DNA from: Formicarius rufipectus
Lineage: Eukaryota; Chordata; Aves; Passeriformes; Formicariidae
Direction: 5' to 3'
Assembly (NCBI GenBank): GCA_013399695.1
Contig: VXAU01002298.1
Span: 977,808 to 1,041,807 of the forward strand
DNA: 64,000 nt
The translations under genes were made by a program, and so were the position numbers. This document shows positions 40,216-54,359 of this stretch, one piece after another. The first letter of the stretch is position 1. Each line of letters begins with the position of its first letter. A model generated the notes under the pieces. The model was given only the letters and a program-made list of their open reading frames with translations, did not search any database and was not told the DNA's origin.

Positions 40216-43200
40216 ATTTGTAAATATGGTGCTCAGTGGACAAGTTTGGGTAAAGTTCAATCTCCAAATGACCACCAGAGACTCCCCAAGAGACCACCAG
40301 AACACCCCTAGAGACCAAATAAGGACTTCTGAAGAACTTCTTAGGGCTCAGCTCCATCTTTTTGATAAGGCAAACATTCCTGAGACGAGTATGTGTCAGG
40401 GACAATGATTTCAGGAGAGGAACCTCCAGGGCAAAAAGAGGATAGGGGACTTGTAGGCAAGTTAGAAAAATCAGGGAAAGCTGTGAAGTCATCTCATTTA
40501 TTAAAAAATGTGCAATTCTTGCAGCCACAGCAAACTGACCTCAGGTCAGTGTCACAAGAAACCACTGAACTCTGCAATGGGCCTTCATATAAGAGGGTTT
40601 CAAATGCTTTAAATTACACGAACGAACCTCAGACACAGATCAGCTCATCTCCTGTGCCATGAACTGCCTCCAAAAACATGTCCTGTGTGAATATGCAGTG
40701 CAAATACTTGTGTGTCTCTGGGAGAGACGGGGGGAGGCTGTGGGAGGTGAGCAACAAGAGGCAAAGTATTCTTTCAGGACAAAAATGGTCATACTCTGAT
40801 TTTTTTTCCTGACTAATTAATTAATTTTGTGTCCCTGAAACTGAAGCCAGAAGGAAGCTGTAATAAATAAAAGAAACATCCAAATGTTCAGCTTCTTATG
40901 ATCCCCTTAGGAGGACACACATGCTGATTTTATAAGGAACCCACCCTCTACTAAAATATTTATATCTGGATCCATTTCCAAATCAATTTTCCCTTGAGGC
41001 TTTCACAAAGACTCTTGTGGGGATTATAGAATTTGAGTTGGATGCCACTGTATTGTCATTCTGTATACAGGGACTTTTTGCTTTTAGCAGTTTCTCAACA
41101 AAACTCTTATTTTCAGAACACGAAGGAAAAGAAGCTGATGTAGAAAAATAACACAAAAAAACAATTTGGGAAGACTGGGTATCAGAAAACAGAGGGAACA
41201 GTTAGAACCCCAAATGTTCCTGAGTGATCCCCTCACCATGGATCATAGGTGGCAGTGGCAGAAAGGATTGTCCCACTGCCAAGGGTCAGAGGGTTCTGAG
41301 TCCCACCCTTGTCAACAGGAAGATCTGGAGCTTTTGGCCCCAGATAAATGATACAGTGAGTTTTTCTTGCTCTCCTTGTTTATGTTGAGCTATGTAGTGT
41401 CAGAAGTCCATCTGTTAGACACCAAGGGCACTTAAAATGACTCGGGCCTGAAGTCAAACAATAAGACAAAATAAGGATAACTGTAGCTTTTTAGTGTTTT
41501 TGAATTGTGTAAGATGAGTATTTGGGTTGTCAGTTTTGTGGGTTTGTTATTTGGGTATTTTTTAAATCTTAGTAGCAGAAACACCTCTTCAGTCCTTTGC
41601 ATTCAAAACTTGAATGCAGATAGAGTCATTTGACTCTGTATTTTGACTCTATCATTAATGTCAATACAAGTCATCATCACTCTAAATGTTGAAGTTTCAG
41701 GGTATGGAAACCAGATCTATAATATATTATTGGCCAGACATACATGGAAATGAGGAAAAACAAACCTCTTTTGAATTGCTTAATGCAGGGGTGTGGTTCC
41801 TGTCAGAGAACACTCTGTCCCACCGACATTAATTTTGCTGATTTAATCAACTGCCTAGAAGGAAACCATTCAGCCCAGGGAGAAACAACACAGCAATTGG
41901 CAACACTCAGGTAGCAGTGACAGGGGCTGCCTCACAGAGTTCAGAACAGACTTAGTTCTAGTGGTGTAGCCAAAGGATTAAGAAAGATTTGGGGAATTTA
42001 AGAACAGTAATTTTCAACCATTGTAGCAAGGTCAAAGCTCAGATAATTGGTGGGGACACTCCCTGATGATGCATTTTTATAAGGGACTTCATTCTAAGAT
42101 CACCACAGATCCTGGAGCTGAACCTGATGAAAACCACACACCCAGTGACAAACACAATTCTAGTGAAAATATTTTTCTTCCTTCCTTACTCATAGTTGGG
42201 CTTTAATCCTGTTTGAAAGCAAATCTGCTGATATTAAACACAGGACTTTCTGCTTAGTATCCGTCACAGAGCACTTTATCTTCTGCTAGTAAAAAGCCCA
42301 AAAGAGCATCATGTTAAAACTTACCTACCCAGGAGCTTTAGCCACAGCAGAAAACAAAAACACTCTGTTGATGTTTTAGAGGCCTTATTGCTGATGCTTT
42401 GTTCACTTCCATCATCAGCCAAAAATGTGCAATGCAAATACATCACCAACCCCTTAATTGTCTGCATTTAGCTAAGGACTAAGAGCAGAAAAAGTGCTAC
42501 AGATGCCCAGATTTTTCAGGGTGCCCTGTTTACATCCCCCGAGTCCAGGTTTGATATTATACCACAGAATGAAAAAACAACTGTGGTCAAGGCACTGGCA
42601 CTTAGAAACACCAAGAGAGCTGTAACCCACACCAATCCCTTCTGTCTTTCTTCTCCATGAGGCCTTGATGGATACAGCAAATGCCTGCCAGTCTCAGACT
42701 TCTTCATCCACATGAGGAATTCATCCCCTTACTCACACAGCACCAACTTTACCATGTGCACATTTCCATGTGTGAGTCTGTGTGTCTCCACTTCTGGGTT
42801 TCATCCTGACCTTGACCTTGCTGCAGATAACCCAGGAGAAGTGTTTGAACTGCAGCTCATTTCTCTGGCTTGTGGGCTGGCATCTAGTGCAGCCTGAGCC
42901 ACCCTGCATCATCCTGTCCTGCTTCCTCCTGCTCCTCCAGGCAAGCCTGGGTTTCCAATGAGTCCTGTATCCCATCATCCAGCCCTCCACAGAGTCCTCA
43001 TATGCCCCAGGGCACCCCAAATGGCACTAGACACCTGTGTTTAGTCACCTAACATCAGTGTTTGCTGTCTGAACAGTGTGCAGCCAAGGCTGAAATTTAG
43101 GTCCAGGTTCAAGCACCTGAAGGTGTCTGCATGGCAGGTGTGTCTGTGTGTCCATCCCGGCTCTCACTGCGCCAGTGCAAACCTGGTCCATACTATCAGC

Positions 43201-44392
43201 AGACACATAGGAGCAGTTCCCTTGCTGTCTCTGGATGTCTGCTGCAAGGAGAGGGTTGAATTGCTCTCTCAGAGCCCTCCTAGTTCTGGACAATCTCTGC
43301 TGATTACAACAAGAGCTTAGAAACCCATCCCCAGCTCACCATGGGTGTGTCTGCAGGAGGCGTTTGAAGCTGGACCTGACTCCCACCCAGAAGGATTTTG
43401 GACCCAGCAAAATATGTTGCTGAACAACAGAGGCAGGAACAGGCAAGTTAATGCTGTGGCTGGGGAAAGGTTCAGTTCCAAGCTTGTGAAATGATAGGTC
43501 CTGCTGACCACGCTGAGTGGGCTCTTACAGCAAGAAACTTAAAGTACAGTTGCTTTTCTTGAATAAAGCCTTCAACACTTTTTTCCACCCCACAGTCATG
43601 ACAAACAACTCGGAGCCCTGTCACTGCTTTGCCAGGGAGTGACAATGTACAGTGATCACCAGGGAATCCTGCTGCCACCACGGAGCACAGTGCATGTTTA
43701 CATTTGCTGTTTGTGTCTGCACAGCCAAAATTTAAATGCTGCCAGAGGTTTCTTAGGAATCTGAGCCTTGCACTTGACTGACAGCGTCAGTAGATGCTGT
43801 TTCCACAGCTGGTCCATCCATACATTCATGTCTCTGTAAATGTTATCACAGGTGCAAAGCAGAGTGCCTTCTTCTGTGCTCTGACCCAGAGGTTCCCCCT
43901 GCCTTCTCTGTAACACTGGTTGGTGTGGGTGCTTGTGGGATTCCATCGTTCCCTTGCCACTTCCCAAAATGGAAGCTCAAAACCAAAACAAGCTTCTTCA
44001 CTCCAAGGTTTTCAGCACTGCCTGCACCACAACTTCCAAGGAATATGTGGTGCCTGGACTGTCAGCACTTACTTCTGAGCTGAAGGAAATGCTGGTCAGG
44101 AATGTCATGCTCCTCAGACCTCTCCTTACTGAACATGTACATGATCATGGCATAAAAATGGCAAACCTCAAAGTTTCCCAAATAGTAGTTGTATGTTAAA
44201 TAGTAAAAAAGAAGTGATATTTCCCTCCTGTGTAGCAAGGATAAAAGGCCTGTTTGGAGTCCTTTTCAAGGATGTCTTGGTGCCAGCAAGAGACCTGCTC
44301 CATCATTTCCCTCCAAGCTGCTTGCTGCCCTGTGACTGAAGCCCTTTATACTGCAAACATTGTGATGAACTTCATGCCAGACAGAAATCCTT

Positions 44393-44570
44393 TGGGAAAA
44401 TAATGTTGCCCAGTCAAGTTGTGGACTCCCCATCCCTTGAGCTGTTCAAGACCACGTTTGATGGGGCACTGAGGAACCTGGTCTAGTGGAAGGTGTCCCT
44501 GTCCATAGCAGGGCCACTGGAATAGATGGCCTTTAATGTCCCCTCCAACCCAAACCAGTCTGCAATGCTA
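44393..44570 (+). mobile_element. CR1 LINE 3' fragment
   Basis: Runs from TGCCCAGTCAAGTTGTGGAC through GGAAGGTGTCCCTGTCC to CCCCTCCAACCCAAACCAG, the CR1 3' end. Confidence 0.85.
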
Positions 44571-46649
44571 GGGGAGGATTCACACACTTGATCCATACAG
44601 TAAAATCAGACATATTAAAAAACTTATGGTTGTATTCAGCCTGGCAGCTGTACAAACAGCACAGTTGGCAGAGCCATAAAATGGACTTTGTGGGTACATA
44701 TTTAATAGCTTAAAAAATATCCCAGACTTTCCACTCAGAATCAGAAAGAGGTTTGCCTCCTGATGCTCACCAGAGCTTGAAGACATCCCTTTGACAAATT
44801 CAGGTTCCAGCAGGGAGGGTTTGGCAGGAAGGCCATTCTTGGAGGGAAAGTCTGTGTTTAGGGAAATATTAAACCAAGAATAAGTTCTTCAGTTGGTTTA
44901 GCCCTTACTCATATCACTGATGACTCTGCACCTACACTCCTGTCATCAGCTGATGTCTGATCTCTGTCTCGCAATCTTACCCTCAATAAAACAACCCTGC
45001 AGTTGGAAATCCTCGTGCATATTCTTAGCTCCAGTGGCATCATCACCTCCCATCACTGGGACTTAAGGATTTGCAAACAAATTGGTCATCCCCTGCCATC
45101 TCCCTGGAATCAAGGCAGGGGCCCAAGAACAAAGCTAAACCCTGGCCTTACCTCTATCCAGCTTCCAGCAGCTAAGGGTGCTGACCCTTCTAAAAACAGA
45201 CTAGTTTGTGGGTTTCTGTACTTTAATTTGTAGGCTGTAAGTAAAAACAGTCCCAGCATCTCAGCTGTGGGAGGAGCACCAGGAGGAGTTGAACCATTGC
45301 TCTCCTTTCCTTTGTAAAGAGCACTAAGAAATTCAAAGCTGAGGGTTCCCTCTGGAGGGATTAGCCACACTTGTGATTTATTCTGCTTTATTTTTTCACT
45401 ATAGTCTGTGGCTCTTCAGTAGCAGAGCTATGACTGAGAGCATCTGCTAAGGAATTAGTTAGAAATAGTCTCTCTGGGACTTCCGGTGTAACTCCAGAGA
45501 ACACAGAAAAGGACCAGAGGAGAGTTACATCAGGGAGAGAAAAGCAGAGGTAGGTAGGAAAAAAAAAATAAAAAAAATAAAGGGGGAGCATCTCACTTCT
45601 CTTTTCTGTGTAATCCCCATGCTGCTTTCAGCAAACAAATCTTATATTCTGCATCTAAAACCTCCTGCAAACTTTTATGGTATTTCTATTAGTATAGTTA
45701 TTTGAATTTATTTTTTTTCAGTATTAGTACTGCTGAATGAAAACAAAGAAGCACACAAACACTGTCCCTTTCTGCCCTAAGCAGTGCCATGGCTTGGTAT
45801 TTCTAAAGAGCCTGACATTTCTATGGTGCTTCACAAGCAGGAGCTCAGATTTCAACTTGGCACCAACTGGGGTCACAGTATCAGCATCAAAAGCAGTTTA
45901 GTGGGAAGTCCCAAGGATGGACATTGAAATGGTACCCACAGACTGCCAGCCCCAGACTGACCCCTTCAGATCCATTATGGACTGAATTTCTCCAGCAAGG
46001 GAGATGCTGCTGAAGACCTGTGGTTATCTTCATCGAAATACTGGGGTTTTTTTTTCCTTTGCTGTGTGATCTGAAGCAAGCCTGGCTCTGTCACATATCA
46101 GGGGCTTATCAGAGCTAACCCATTTTATTCACTGAATTTTGCCAGAAATGCTTCAGCAACTCCAGGTCTTAGAGGAAAGCTTGACACTTGATGGGCTTTT
46201 GTAGCAGCTCACTGGGCTGCAGCCATACATGTCCCACTGCCTTTCTCCCTCCTGGAGACAGGGCAGCCGAGCACAGCAACCCAGATTGTTAAAAACACGG
46301 GTGTCAGACCTGGGTCTGCCCCACAGTGCTGGGAAACGTCACCTCCTGGAGACCTGCTCTTCCAGATAATAAGGTTGCACTGCTGGTCATGAGGAAGGGA
46401 GCAGATCTGAGGAAGGGAGGAGTTCACAAAAGGAAAACAACAGTTTGGGGAAAATCCTGCTCTTAGAGACCCTGCACAGGGTTTCCGTGGTGTTGCAGCA
46501 GGATATAGGATCTGGCAGAGCCTCTGCCACCGGAGAGGAGGGAGCAAAATGGGGTGTAAGTGCCTTGAAATCTATTTGCCAGAAAAGCCTCTTGTTGTGT
46601 CTTGTCGCCCTGCTGTAAGGAATTGAGTTTGGCTGTTCATTCTTTGATA

Positions 46650-46715
46650 AAATCAAGGAATGCTTTGGGTTGGAAGGGTCCTTAAAGATCATCTAGTTCC
46701 AACCTGAATTCTTTG
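46650..46715 (-). mobile_element. CR1 LINE 3' fragment
   Basis: TTTGGGTTGGAAGGGTCCTT followed by AAAGATCATCTAGTTCCAAC, the reverse complement of the CR1 3' end; the rest is lost. Confidence 0.8.
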
Positions 46716-47469
46716 CCCTGAAAGAGACTCCTCTGAATAACAATGAATCCCTGTGTGATAAATAAATTCAAGTCTCCTTGCCTGGAGGTCATGGTGGATT
46801 TTGAGGTTGCAGGATTGTGGGGTGCAGCTCAGCATGAGTTAAGCTGACAGCTGATGCAACCCTCATGTCTAAGGACCAGAGCTTGTAGTAGTGGAAATAG
46901 GCACCTTCCCCTTGACTCCAGCATCCCTGAAACACTTTGGTTCCTCTATTCCTTCATAATTAGGCATGGAGTAATTTTATTTTTTAAACTCTGTAGGGTT
47001 TAAGAAAGCTGTAATTCTGAAAATCAGCATCAGGAAACAAGAGTGGTAAGGAGTGGGAGCACCCAAAAGCCACATCCAAGAGGAAGGTCCCTTGGTTAAA
47101 TCTAACACAGCCTACAACAGATCGGGTCTGGTCCAGTGTCTCCACAGAGATCACAAACACCTGGAAGAAGCTCCTTCACCACTGAAAGCAGCAGATCCAG
47201 CCGTTTCCATCTTGTCTTGTTCCCCAATCATTTTCATCATCAACTATTTCATGGGGTGATCATGTGGACAACTGCAGGACCACTTGCCTGGGCTGGGCTG
47301 TGTGGTCCTGGAGCAGGAACTGGTGACTTTATTAGCCCCAGCTGACAAACTTCTGCCTCTAGCAGTCTCTTGGAGCTATTCCCTCAGTTTAGTGATGCTC
47401 ACCTACCTCCCCTGGGGACACACCTACAAGAGCACAAAGTGAAGCTCAGTTACTATTCTTAATTCTGAA

Positions 47470-47585
47470 TCATGAAGTCATGAAATAGTTTGGGTTGGAA
47501 GGGGCCTTTAAAGGTCATCCAGGCTAATCCCTCTGCCAGGATTGCTACACCAAGTTATTCAGAGCCCCATCCAATCTGAATCTGG
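47470..47585 (-). mobile_element. CR1 LINE 3' fragment
   Basis: AGTTTGGGTTGGAAGGGGCC, AAGGTCATCCAGGC and GAGCCCCATCCAATCTG match a reversed CR1 3' end. Confidence 0.8.
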
Positions 47586-48294
47586 CAAATGTCATCTTCT
47601 TACTCTGTTTTATTGGATGCCATCAGGTTGTTTGCAGTAGTTGGGCAGGTCATAGTCTGGGAATCCCAGTGTTGGCTGCAGCACCTTCACAAACACATCT
47701 GTTCTACTTTTTTTTGTACTCAAATTGCTGTTCTTTTCAGGTCCTGTGGGACTGATGAAGAGTAGAAGTTTGTCCACCATTTCTCTTGAGGCTTAACAAC
47801 CCCACAATAAAATATAAAACTAGAATTATTCCATAGCAGGGTTTGTCTGGTTCCTAAAGAAAAAACGATTTTCCTTAAATTGAACCATTTGTATGGTGAA
47901 GTCACCTTTGTCCTTGCAAAAATAACTGACAACAAAAATGTACCCAGATTCTTCCTACAGTGAAGAGTTTCCTCAGAGGTTTTCAATTTTGTTGAAATCT
48001 TGCTGACCCAGCAGCGTCACTGTGCAAAGTTCTGCAGGACCAAGTTAATGTTCTACTACAATTCTTTGCTTCAGGATTAGTTCCTGAATGTCTACAAAAT
48101 GTAAACAAAAGTCTAAACTAAATCCACAGGACCTGATCCTCATTTCACACACTTAAATTTGTCATGGCAATGAAGCCACTACAGTTGCAGCGCCTGAGAC
48201 CTTGTGATCTCTGTCAGAGATCCTTAAAAGCACTAAATAAACTTTTGTTAAATACACCTATTTGTGCATTCCTAACATTATTTTGTAGATATTT

Positions 48295-48472
48295 GTCGTT
48301 GCCCAGGGAAGCTGTGGCTGCCCCATCCCTGGAAGTGTTCAAGGCCAGGTTGGACGGGGCTTGGAGAAACCTGGGATAGTGGAAGGTGTCCCTGCCTATG
48401 GCAGGGGGATTGGAACTGGATGGTCTTTGAGGTCCCTTCCAACCCAAAGTATTCCATGATTCCGTGATTTTT
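48295..48472 (+). mobile_element. CR1 LINE 3' fragment
   Basis: Contains GGAAGCTGTGGCTGCCCCAT, the GGAAGGTGTCCCTGCC segment and the 3' end CCCTTCCAACCCAAAG with an ATTCC-type tail. It lacks the 5' portion. Confidence 0.9.
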
Positions 48473-51400
48473 CCCTGCATTGTAACAGCCACAAACACCG
48501 CTAGATGTCACAAGCGCTTCGCTGTTTGACTGCGCTCCCCTGGCTGTTTTCCTGAGCAGCCTTTGCTCCAAAAGGGCTTTTGCAGGTTTAACTGAGGAGC
48601 AAAACACAGAGGCCACGCAACTAAGCAAAACCAAGATTTTGTCCTCAGGAAGTTCGAGGTGCTTTAGGATAGACCTTTCTCCAAGACAAAAAAAAGTCAT
48701 GTGTTTCTCAAGTCATCTGGTTTTGGGCACAAAAATACTCTGCAGTTTGTTCAGTGTTAAGGAAACTAATGTTCAGGTCCTCCCTGACCCTTTGAAGGTA
48801 CACCAGGAAACTGGAGACAAAAGGTTTAAAGTGGGACACAAAACAACCAAGTCTGCTGAAGGCAGGAAAGCAAAATGACCACAGAATATTGCTTTTGTCT
48901 TTATTCTGATAATTTCTGTGCTGTAAGTAACTTTTCTGCGTTCTCTCCAGTTATAGCGTATGGCATTTGTGTTGTCACTGTGATTTCTGATGCTTGATGG
49001 TCCTGGAACACAGGAACACCCACTCAACTCCTCCTACTGAAATAGTGAAGAAGTAGCAGTAACATCAACTGAACACAATTAGGCCAAATTTGGGGTGTTT
49101 TCTGTTGAAGGAGCTAATTATAGTGCCAGAGACTGGTTGGGTCTCTGCCCTATTTCAGCAGCTTGTGGCAGAGAGGGAAAGCATTGGAAGGTGAAGGAGT
49201 GAGCACAGTTGTTTCAGCCCATGTGAAGGTCAGGGAAGAACATTCTTCTTCTCAGGGTAATATGATTTCTGTCTCTTGTGGTGTCACCTGAGGAAACCTG
49301 TCAATCTTCAGGACCACAGCACTGAGATCATCATAAAAGAGAAATACACCATTCTTGGAGGGAAGTTCAAAATAATTATCTCCCACAGGCTTTCAGAGAG
49401 AGTTTTTCTTCCTCCCCTGAACATACTGTAGTCAGTGCACCAGCCTGTGCCATCATTATGCACATGAAAATAATAGCAAAGCTGAAGATAATTAATTCAT
49501 TTATTCACTCTCTCATGACCAGTAATTGCTCCTGTGGATTCCTTTCTCACTCCAATGACAACAATTATTACAAACAAAACCAAAACTGAATTCCTGTGAA
49601 ATTGCTGTTAAAGCATTCCCTGAAGGGAAAAAAAAAAACAAAGGAAAAAAAAAAATGCCAAAAAACCAAACCACTTAAAACAAATTAAAAAGTACTAAAA
49701 AAAAAGAAGACAAAAGGGATTGATTGTCAGAACAACAGCACATCACAAATACCAGTGGGTATGGGGTGGGGGGTTGTTTTCACTGTACTGAATTAGTACA
49801 ACAGACATCAGCCTTACACAGCTTCTGCTTCCCATCATTTCCACAGCATCACATCTGCATCCCTGCCCAGAGCCACTGCCCCTGTCACCTCACAGCAGCA
49901 ACCTGTGGGCTGCTTTTTGTTCAGAGAGGGATTATTACCTTTAGAGAGCCCAGGGCTGAGGAGTGTTCATTGCCATTGCTGTCTCCACACAGAGCAGAGA
50001 AGCTTCTGCATGTCCACCAGGACAAAACTTCCAGACGTCTTCTCCCTAGGCCAGTGCTGGTGATATTTTCATGCATGCCAGAGGTACAAGTCTCAGACCA
50101 TGGCCCAGCCCACACTACCACCTATATAGATCCTCTGTAAGTTGCCCACATCACTCCTCACATGCCATCCATCCATCAGCATCCAGCACAGTATACACAC
50201 CAGGATGATCCTCAGGCTTGACTCATCTGGTTCCTCCTACTCTGCATCCAAGGCAAGGATTAAACAAAGGAAAAACCTGTTTTAACTTCATCCCTAAAAT
50301 GGAGATGAAATGGGAAAGTCCAGAAACTTAAATTCTTCAGCTAGATTCATTCATTTGTCTTTTTCTAAAAGTTGAGTGCATTTAGAAGGAAAACAGATTG
50401 AAAATCCTGGGAAAATAAATGGCACTTTTACCTTGAATGAGCTTTGGATCAGAACTGTGTGGGTACCAGAGGAATCCCACTGGACTCTCTGCCACCCTCG
50501 GCTCTCTGACCTCCCTGGGAGATGTCCCACCACAGGGCATCAGAAGGACACAGGCAGAGACTGCTTTTCCTGAGCAAGGGGCATTTTTTTTGGCTCAGTG
50601 GGGCTCCTGCTTGGTTGCACCATTCAGTGGGCACTACACAGGATCGTCAGCTGTCTGCTCTCACACTCCACTGAAACACACAGGGACATTTACCCACAAA
50701 CTGAAATATTTGCAGTGCTGAAATTCACTGGGATTGTTCACAAGTTTAGACTGAGACAAGCCCAAGTCCTGAAAGAGACCACAGTGGAACACTACTCATC
50801 ACATACCTGTGGGTGACAAAATGTTATTTTCATTGGATTTACTTGTGCAGTAATAAGAAAATCATACCTGGTGTGGTGATACACACAAAGACCTTTGGAA
50901 GATAAGTTTTCAAATGGTCAATTTCTCAGTCATTCACATCATCCTTATGGCCAAACAAACTGGGGAAATGTTGTATAAAGGAGAACTAGGGTTGTCATCT
51001 GATCTCAGATAGTCATCATCTTAAAAGTCTTAATGAGTTAGAGATGACAAGTAAATTCGAGCGTGTGAAAAGGCACATGGAGCTGCAGAGAAGACTTGGA
51101 AGGCAACATCTGAGAGTGCAGGAGGGCAGAGCCACTGAGGGCCCTTCCTGCAGGAACCAAGTCATCTCCTGATAGGATGTCCATCTCTATTCCCTGAAGC
51201 AACACCCTGCTAATCCCTCTGGTTCTCCACATCCATCTGCTGCGTACTTGCCTGCTGCCTTTGAGCTCAGTCTGTTGTTCCCCCCTCATCCACACTGGCC
51301 TTCTGTGCTTCTTCCATGCTGGGGTGGACTGCAGGGGAGGAGGTGGACCGTGGGCTGGGAGGTGGATCACGGGGGAGTAAGAGGCCCCTGGCTCTCCACT

Positions 51401-54359
51401 GATGGACTGGAACATGAGCCCAGAGTGGCACAAAGGTGTCTGGACTGCCTCAGTCCATCACCAAGCCATCACCCATCTCAAGCTTGGACAGATGGCTCCC
51501 ATGCTGTTTGTCTACACTCACCTGATTTGCACGACTTGCCTGTCACAGGATTATTTAGTAGAGGGATTTTAGTCAAATTCCTCTTCTGCATCTTAAAGCG
51601 ATGCTTTGTCTGTCTGATTTCATATGCAGCCTAAAACCAACTGAGGCCAGTAAGTCTACTCATGCTGGCATGCTTTGCTAAAAGGAGCAGCTCTGTTAGA
51701 CTCAGTGACAAATTCTTTTGAGATAATACCAAATCACAGCTAACCCAAGACTGGTGCCAGCTGCCCTTCATGACTGAAGGGAAGAGAAACTCAGCCCATA
51801 ATTTACCCCAAAGGGAAGGGAAGGGGGAAAGGGAACATTTTTTTTCCTGCCCCTAACATCAATATGTACCCCAGCTTTTCTTAAGTCAACCTGGCTAATC
51901 CTAGAAGAACACATTAATGATCATAGCTACAGGTTTAGCCCCTCTCCTGCCCCATGTCAGCCTGGAGAAGCATGGTGTGAGACTCAGGTAGCCATCCTCC
52001 CTTCGTTGTACTGCCTAAGCTGTGCCAATTGGACCTGCTCATCCTCAGGGCAAGGAGGGATGGAGCTGTATCCGAGACGCCCCAGGTGATCATCGTGAAG
52101 ACACCAAAGCTTTGTTGTGTATTTTGCCTCCACTGCGTGGACTGACCTCCCCAAGCATTGCATATGTTTGTCTGGAGAGCCGTTGTCTATTTCCAGAAAA
52201 ACAGGATGGATTCAAACCATCTGTTTATCAGCAGGGGTGACAAACTAATACTGCCAGGTGAAAACTGAGAGCCCTCATCTCTTTTGTTTTGTTGGAACAG
52301 TATGGCAAAAAAAACCAACCCCATGGCTGGTCAGGCTTGGCCACAACTCAAAAATACTCTTTAGCAACCTGGCTGCTGGCACCTGAGTGTGTTAAATCAG
52401 ACCTTTGTGGGTGATGAAGGCAATGGCAGGGCTGATATGGTGGCAAGCACTTGATGCAGGGGGTGACTGGCTGCCTGGCAGGCAGCCCCGTCTCAGCACA
52501 GCCACGTCTCACCACCCATCTGATGGAGAAGTAAACAACATAAATTTGAGTGTGTTGCTCTTCATCTATGTAAAAATCAGCTGTCACGTTTCTCCTGTGC
52601 CCTGGCTGGTTCCCAGAAAGCATCCCCCTCTCCCACACAGGGTTCATGGAACTTTTCAGCACATATATCTCCATATCCTCCCCCTGAGGGCACCTCGGTG
52701 TAGAACAAGACCAATAAATGTGTGACATCAGGGATTTTTCTATATATCACCTTTATTTTTAAAACTGCATTTCTTTCAAAATTTCAAACCGTCTTCCATC
52801 TGTGTCTTTGGATCCATCTGCAGTTGACACTGATTTCTGGTTCATGAGCTTCACCTGTCTCACTGGAGTTGTTCCTGCTTTGAGTGGAGGTGAGGAAATG
52901 TGGATTGTCACCCTCTTATCAGTGGAAGCCTTTTACTAAGTGTTTGCACTGAGCTAGCCAATAAGCAGCAGCTTGGACCAACATGAAGTACTCTGTATGC
53001 TTGAGTAGATCTGAAAAAATCTCTCTGCATCCTCCATTGAATATTCAAAATTCTGGAAAATTTCATGTCTATCCTTTTCACTTCAACCCACCTCTCCTAA
53101 AATTGCATTTTCTGTTTTAAGTAATGCAACACTTTGTGGAAGTGTTATTCTAGTTCCTGATGTTGATAGTCTGGGAGGCAGGCAGGGGTGTGGGTTGCCT
53201 TTATCTGGGGCAGGCACACCCAGGAGGTGATGGTTCTTTCCATAGGGCTCCACGTTTGCTCAAGCTCATGTGGCTTTTGGGTGGGAAGTTACGTGAGACA
53301 AATCCTGTTACTGATGTTGTAAAACTAGGAATAAGTCGCTCCTGGTCCTGCTCTAGCCATCTGTTTGATCAGCAAAATGGGTGCAGAGATGGATCAATAG
53401 ACTAATAAATGTATTATAGCAGACAATATTTGTCCGTGCTTGCTCAGCCATCTGGCTAAATAGCAATATTGATCCTGTAAACAATGGCATCCCTAAAATA
53501 CCTAACTTACTCCTCAAGCAGTAAATACAGGCCTTAGGGCATCAACTTCTCCACTGAATTTTTCTTGGGAAAAGCAGCCATCCACCACAGAGTAACAGCA
53601 TCATGTAAGTTCTCTCTTTCACATTGATTTCTCATTTATATTTTTCTTGAATTGGTTAAATGAAGACTAGAAAGGTGTCTAATTTTTTTTCTCTCTCACA
53701 TACTGAATATTCAGTTTGGAACTTTCAGTATTATTTAATCCAGAAATGTTCAAGTTTTCTACGCATTCATTGACCAAACAAAGCACATTTGCTCTTTTAT
53801 AACCAAAATGTTCCCAAGCTGGGTGACTGAAATAAGCTGCAAGAGCTCACGTTTAACAATTAGTGAGTCCATCACTTTTGTGAAGCCGAGTGTAAGAGCT
53901 GTGTTAAGACACAGCACACCTACAGAAATGGCATATGAGCCCCCATGTGAGATGCTCCCATCAAGGCTGAGCATAAAATAAAGGCCCAAGGCCAAGTCAG
54001 TCCTGATCCAGAGGGATCCATTGGCAGCAAAAATCCAGAGTGAACATTTCCACGGGGCCGCAGGCACCAGGGCTCTCTCCCTTCACCAGGAGGGGAGATC
54101 AGGGGCTGCCCTATGCCAGACCTAACCAGTTCCAGATGGCTCCAGACGTTTCCATGGTTGTTGGGGGTTCCAGGGTGTCCCTTTGTGACAGAGGTGAATT
54201 CCAAAGTGCTTTGTGACAAGAGGGCGATGCCATGCCCAGAGGTTATTATGATCCCATGGGTATTTCAGGGTCACAGAACCCTTGGGGTACCCACTCCCAG
54301 GAGACCCCTCTTTCAGGACGCAGCAGCTCCCAGAGGCATCTGTGGCAGAAGACAACAAA

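Larger units (their letters stand above)
40216..53960. other. Gene-poor stretch upstream of SUCLG1
   Basis: No recognisable exon over nearly 14 kb. It includes three CR1 fragments (44393, 46650, 47470), one more at 48295, A-rich patches near 45560 and 49630, and AT-rich single-copy sequence near 49480-49600. In human the DNAH6 gene lies next to SUCLG1, but I found no dynein-like exon here. Confidence 0.55.

Noticed and set aside
39984..40217. Minus-strand frame crossing the assembly gap
   Set aside because: It contains unknown residues from the N run and low-complexity Ile/Tyr/Leu sequence from the AT-only tract.
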